A stretch of DNA of 64,000 nucleotides from Bacteroidia bacterium (GTDB lineage: Bacteria; Bacteroidota; Bacteroidia; Bacteroidales; F082): NCBI GenBank assembly GCA_021287165.1, contig JAJTAY010000001.1, positions 1-64,000 on the forward strand, in the 5' to 3' direction. The notes under the pieces were generated by a model. That model saw only the letters and a list, made by a program, of their open reading frames with translations. It did no database searches and had not been told where the DNA came from. Within the stretch, counting starts at the first letter, position 1, and each line of letters opens with the position of its first letter. Position numbers and translations under genes: made by a program. Below are positions 61,212-64,000 of this stretch, in pieces.

Positions 61212-62213
61212 CTATTTTTCTTTCGATACGGCTACGTAGGGTTTTTCGCCGGCGCGCACATAGCCGCGAAACATGCCGGGCGTGTTGAATGGCATGGCGA
61301 TATTGCCTTTGCGGTCAACGGCTATGATGCCTCCGCCGGCATCGAGGGCGGCCAGCCTGACCATAACCACCTCATTGGCAGCTTCCTGAAGACTTTGGCC
61401 GAGGTATTTCATGCGGGCGCTGATATCGCTGGCCACAGCATTGCGGATGAAATATTCGCCATGGCCGGTGGCCGAAACGGCGCAGCTGTTGTTATCGGCC
61501 CATGTGCCGGCGCCGATAACGGGCGAGTCGCCCAGACGGCCAACGCGCTTATAATGCATGCCACCTGTGGAAGTGCCGGCGGCCAGATTGCCGTTCATAT
61601 CAAGGGCCACTGCCCCAACGGTTCCTTTGGGCTGCAGCGGAAACTCACGCTCAAGACGTGTTTTGCGGGTTTTTTCCCAGGCGTCGTAGCGTTCTTTGGT
61701 GTAGAAATAATCGGGCGAAACAGTATCAACCCCTTTGGAGGAGGCAAACAGCTCGGCCCCGCGACCTACCAGAAACACATGGCGGCCGTCGTCCATCACG
61801 GCTTTGGCAGCGAGTATGGGATGTTTGATAATGCCTACCATGCCCACTGCTCCTGCTTTGCCCTGTTTGCCTTCCATGATGCTGGCGTCGTGGGCAATCT
61901 GGCCGGCTTCGTTAAACACGGCACCGCGGCCTGCGTTGAACAGCGGGTTGTCCTCCAGTCGGGCGATGGCAGCCACCACGGCATCGATGCTGGTGCCTCC
62001 CTTTTTCAGCACCTCTTCGCCGGCGGACAAAGCCTCGAGCAAGCCGGCTTCGTAGCCACGGCGGGCTTCGTCGCTCATGTGTTCCCACTCCATGGCGCCT
62101 GCGCCCCCGTGCACCACCAGCACGTAGGGCGGACGCTCTTCGGGCATGGCTTTCTGGGCAAAGCCCGCCAAACTTAGTATCATTAAGCAGAAAAGAATAA
62201 GATATCGTTGCAT
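61212..62213 (-). CDS. Isoaspartyl peptidase / L-asparaginase (Ntn hydrolase)
   Basis: A 333-residue exported Ntn hydrolase that cleaves isoaspartyl dipeptides and asparagine. The start is ATG 62213 (MQRYLILFCLMILSLAGFAQ), giving a signal peptide; TAAATTTG at 62238-62231 is its -7 box. The precursor is predicted to self-cleave before T198 in PKGTVGAVALD, the nucleophile of the beta subunit. Conserved VVHGGAGA, FNAGRGAVF and TSTGGMHYKR are present. It adds to the exported peptide-degrading set. It ends 73 bp from the converging Fur-family gene start. Confidence 0.92.
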   Translation of the reverse strand: MQRYLILFCLMILSLAGFAQKAMPEERPPYVLVVHGGAGAMEWEHMSDEARRGYEAGLLEALSAGEEVLKKGGTSIDAVVAAIARLEDNPLFNAGRGAVFNEAGQIAHDASIMEGKQGKAGAVGMVGIIKHPILAAKAVMDDGRHVFLVGRGAELFASSKGVDTVSPDYFYTKERYDAWEKTRKTRLEREFPLQPKGTVGAVALDMNGNLAAGTSTGGMHYKRVGRLGDSPVIGAGTWADNNSCAVSATGHGEYFIRNAVASDISARMKYLGQSLQEAANEVVMVRLAALDAGGGIIAVDRKGNIAMPFNTPGMFRGYVRAGEKPYVAVSKEK

Positions 62214-62330
62214 AAGCTCAGGTGTTTGGACAAATTTATGGTTTTTGGGGTTCACTTTCCATCGTTCACCGAACACTGTTCACCCCCTGTAACCCGCTTT
62301 CCCTAACCAATAAACTAATCTCCATCCCTG

Positions 62331-62372
62331 AAAAAGAGTCAAGGAAAAAGAGTCAAGGAAAAAGAGCCAAGA
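62331..62372. repeat. 14-bp tandem repeat, three copies
   Basis: AAAAAGAGTCAAGG occurs at 62331-62344 and 62345-62358, and a third copy with two changes (AAAAAGAGCCAAGA) at 62359-62372. It is noncoding. Confidence 0.85.
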
Positions 62373-62429
62373 CAAAGTTGAAAGTGAGCAGCCGTAAACC
62401 ACAAATCGGATCATTAAATATGGAAAACC

Positions 62430-62503
62430 AATGAATTATTGAATTTTGAATTTTTGAATCTCCGAATTCTCTTCCTGTCCCGCAACGAGTAACCCGCAAC
62501 CAA
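62430..62503 (+). repeat. Dispersed intergenic repeat, copy C (right half only)
   Basis: The stretch reads AATTATTGAATTTTGAATTT, then TTGAATCTCCGAATTCTCTT, CCTGTCCCGCAACGAGTAAC and CCGCAACC. It aligns with the right half of copy B, and its GAATTCTCTT-CCTGTCCCG segment is closest to copy A. It lacks the left AATCGCGC...GAGATGAC part. Confidence 0.65.
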
Positions 62504-62519
62504 TCCCGTATCCCCGAAA

Positions 62520-63245
62520 TCATCCCAGCACCGTGCGCAGCACCTCGTGCGATTGCAGTCCTTTGAATATTGGCAGGTGCAGCTGGTAGTACAGAATGAG
62601 AATATCGAGCATGCGGCGGCGATGGGTGAGCGTATGTTTCAGTCCGGCGAGGTTTTCGAGGTTGGTTAGGGCCAGCTGCCTGAACTGTTGGGCTTCGTCG
62701 AATTCGAGGTAATAGCTGAGCCCGGCCGGCTGTACCCTGAAGCTACCGTCGAGCAGATCGAAGACCTGCCAGCCCGCTTCGGCCTGCAGGCGAGGATAAA
62801 ATCCCAGAAAACGGCTGAGTTCGAGCATAAAGAACAGGTGAAAATCAGCAAAATGTTCATGTTGAAGGTCGAGCCATTGCAAGCTGCTGTGTAAAAAACT
62901 GAACAGCATGGGGTTTGGTCCTTGTTCGACGAGGGTTTTCGAGAGCAACTCGGCCAGAAAGAGGGCAATGGTGCTCTTGTGCACATCGAGCGGGATGCTG
63001 TGGTAAGGTGTTTCGACTGATACCTCGGTGAAGTACTGAAAGTCTTTGTTTGGTTGGACTGAGGCTACAAACTCTAATATGCTTAGGGGTTGAAAAAGGG
63101 CAGGCCTAAAACGTGATTTTCGTCCTAAAGCGCCTTTTACCATAAAAGTGAGCAGCCCGTGCTGCTCGCTGTAGAGCTTCACGATCAGGCTGGTGTCGCC
63201 GTAGCGCATTTGTTGAAGTACGATGCCCCGGGCGTGGTCGGTCAT
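62520..63245 (-). CDS. recO: DNA repair protein RecO
   Basis: A 241-residue recombination mediator that with RecR loads RecA onto SSB-coated DNA. The N-terminal OB fold (about 1-80) begins RGIVLQQMRYGDTSLIVKLYSEQHGLLTFMVKG, the family signature; the rest is helical. The C-terminal zinc cysteines of some RecO proteins are absent. Its ATG overlaps the preceding porZ-like stop codon by 4 bp, so translation is coupled. Confidence 0.93.
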   Translation of the reverse strand: MTDHARGIVLQQMRYGDTSLIVKLYSEQHGLLTFMVKGALGRKSRFRPALFQPLSILEFVASVQPNKDFQYFTEVSVETPYHSIPLDVHKSTIALFLAELLSKTLVEQGPNPMLFSFLHSSLQWLDLQHEHFADFHLFFMLELSRFLGFYPRLQAEAGWQVFDLLDGSFRVQPAGLSYYLEFDEAQQFRQLALTNLENLAGLKHTLTHRRRMLDILILYYQLHLPIFKGLQSHEVLRTVLG

Positions 63246-64000
63246 GGTTTGCGCATGAGCATGATTTTGGTGACCAGGGTGTCGTAGCCGCTGTTGTCGC
63301 TGATGAACACCAGATAGATGCCGGGTTGTACGCGTTGGCCAGCCATATTGCGGCCGTCCCAGATGGCCTGGCCGCCCAGCGAGCGGGTTTGAAACACCAG
63401 ATTGCCGCTCATGTCGGTAAACTTCACAATAGCATCGCGCACGAGTCCTTTCACGGCTATAGGGCCTTCGTATTCGGGCCGTACGGGATTTGGAAAGGCG
63501 TACACATCACTGATGACATCGGGCGGGGTGGTGGCGCTGCCGCGATAGGAGATGATGCCGGCAGGGGTACCAAAAAACACCTCGCCTTCTTCGGTGATAG
63601 CAATGCTGTTTACGGTATTGGAGAGCAGCGGGCTGTTGTCGGTATTGAAATAATGAATCTGTTCCAGGCCATCCTTCGACATGAGGAAGGCGCCGTTTTC
63701 GGTGCCGAACCATTTACGGTTGGCCCCGTCAACTGCCATACTGAGGATTTTCTCACTGCCCAGCAGGTAGTCGGCTTGTCCGGTGCCATCGTTGCGCGGC
63801 ACAAGAATTTGAATACCGTCGTAGTTTTGACCACTTTGGAAAATACGCGAGGTGTTATAAAACACTACGGGACCTTTGTCGGTGCCCACCCAAACGGCCC
63901 CGTCGAGATCGACCATTAGCGAAAAGACCGAATTGCCTACAATATTGCCTGTGCCCTGCGATCCGGTTAGGATGCGCGTTTGGTCGTCAGCCGTATTGTC
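63242..64000 (-). CDS. porZ: PorZ-like T9SS component, 3' part (5' end beyond the window)
   Basis: The last 252 codons of a larger gene; the frame stays open through 64000 with no stop, so the start lies to the right. The visible part has two-component-regulator-type propeller units (GAVWVGTDKGPVVFYN, RKWFGTENGAFLMS, GEVFFGTPAGIISYRG) and a C-terminal beta domain (YAFPNPVRPEYEGPIAVKG...PGIYLVFISD) typical of PorZ, which takes part in anionic-LPS attachment of T9SS cargo. Position just before recO agrees with other Bacteroidota. This supports an active T9SS for the cargo genes seen here. Confidence 0.82.
   Translation of the reverse strand, partial: DNTADDQTRILTGSQGTGNIVGNSVFSLMVDLDGAVWVGTDKGPVVFYNTSRIFQSGQNYDGIQILVPRNDGTGQADYLLGSEKILSMAVDGANRKWFGTENGAFLMSKDGLEQIHYFNTDNSPLLSNTVNSIAITEEGEVFFGTPAGIISYRGSATTPPDVISDVYAFPNPVRPEYEGPIAVKGLVRDAIVKFTDMSGNLVFQTRSLGGQAIWDGRNMAGQRVQPGIYLVFISDNSGYDTLVTKIMLMRKP

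Larger units (their letters stand above)
62214..62519. other. Noncoding region between isoaspartyl peptidase and recO
   Basis: No gene is seen. It contains the -7 box of the peptidase gene, a GTAACCC-type repeat fragment (about 62288-62300), a 14-bp tandem repeat, and copy C of the dispersed repeat. Confidence 0.6.

Noticed and set aside
1..64000. CRISPR array, prophage or insertion sequence
   Set aside because: No regularly spaced repeats, integrase, transposase or phage structural gene was seen; repeats present are intergenic and irregular.

Overview
The window is a chromosomal segment of a Bacteroidota bacterium, most likely from Bacteroidales or a neighbouring order. The evidence is in the sequence. 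Several secreted proteins end in type A type IX secretion (T9SS) sorting domains, and a PorZ-like T9SS component runs off the right edge. Other markers are dipeptidyl peptidase 7 (family S46), DUF4175 and DUF4625 proteins, a YncE/BtuG-type B12 lipoprotein, and promoters of the Bacteroidota form TTTG-N17..19-TAnnTTTG. No phage, transposon, CRISPR array, rRNA or tRNA gene was recognised.

Layout. 0.5-8.4 kb: two secreted peptidases (M49-like DPP III and S46 DPP7), an acyl-CoA thioesterase, and a large T9SS protein with a CotH kinase domain. 8.6-14 kb: a minus-strand vitamin B12 operon, consisting of promoter, cobalamin riboswitch, DUF4465 T9SS protein, BtuB-like TonB receptor and BtuG-like beta-propeller lipoprotein. 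14.1-28.3 kb: housekeeping and envelope genes (GT-C glycosyltransferase, pterin synthase family, RNase R, double ABC ATPase, ComF, DUF819 protein, polysaccharide flippase, a 1225-residue histidine kinase). 28.4-35.4 kb: a compact minus-strand run (SAM methyltransferase, mnmG, ybeY, a small hypothetical gene, DUF4175) with two parS centromere sites bracketing mnmG. 35.5-43.2 kb: secreted M1 aminopeptidase, a PAS histidine kinase operon, lipoproteins, a MORN-type protein, nadA. 43.16-43.74 kb: an AT-rich noncoding region full of DnaA-box-like nonamers, my candidate for the chromosomal origin. 43.7-52.1 kb: rpiB, a LutB-like Fe-S protein, two envelope genes, ruvC, a UPF0104 membrane protein plus GT2 pair, and an M3 peptidase. 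52.5-56.9 kb: a MacAB-like efflux operon with one ATPase, two different permeases and an adaptor. 57-61.1 kb: a Fur/Zur-type regulator operon with a small Cys/His protein, a TonB receptor and two DUF4625 lipoproteins, read here as a zinc acquisition locus. 61.2-64 kb: isoaspartyl peptidase, recO, and the 3' part of porZ.

How the parts fit. The secreted peptidases suggest growth on peptides, with T9SS used for some exported proteins. Two outer-membrane uptake loci are each under their own dedicated control: a cobalamin riboswitch for B12, and a Fur-family repressor with an operator-like palindrome for metal. The parS pair near mnmG and the nonamer cluster 12-14 kb away suggest that the window spans the replication origin and centromere. 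Gene direction fits only partly: the genes just left of the candidate origin are nearly all on the minus strand, but the right side is mixed.

A dispersed intergenic repeat of about 110 bp (copies near 0.2, 45.7 and 62.4 kb) and a second, palindromic GACCCC-type repeat (4.5 and 8.5 kb) are not explained by any gene. Start sites were reset where the longest frame began at a TTG or ran into an upstream feature. Functions are inferred by reading motifs, with no database search.
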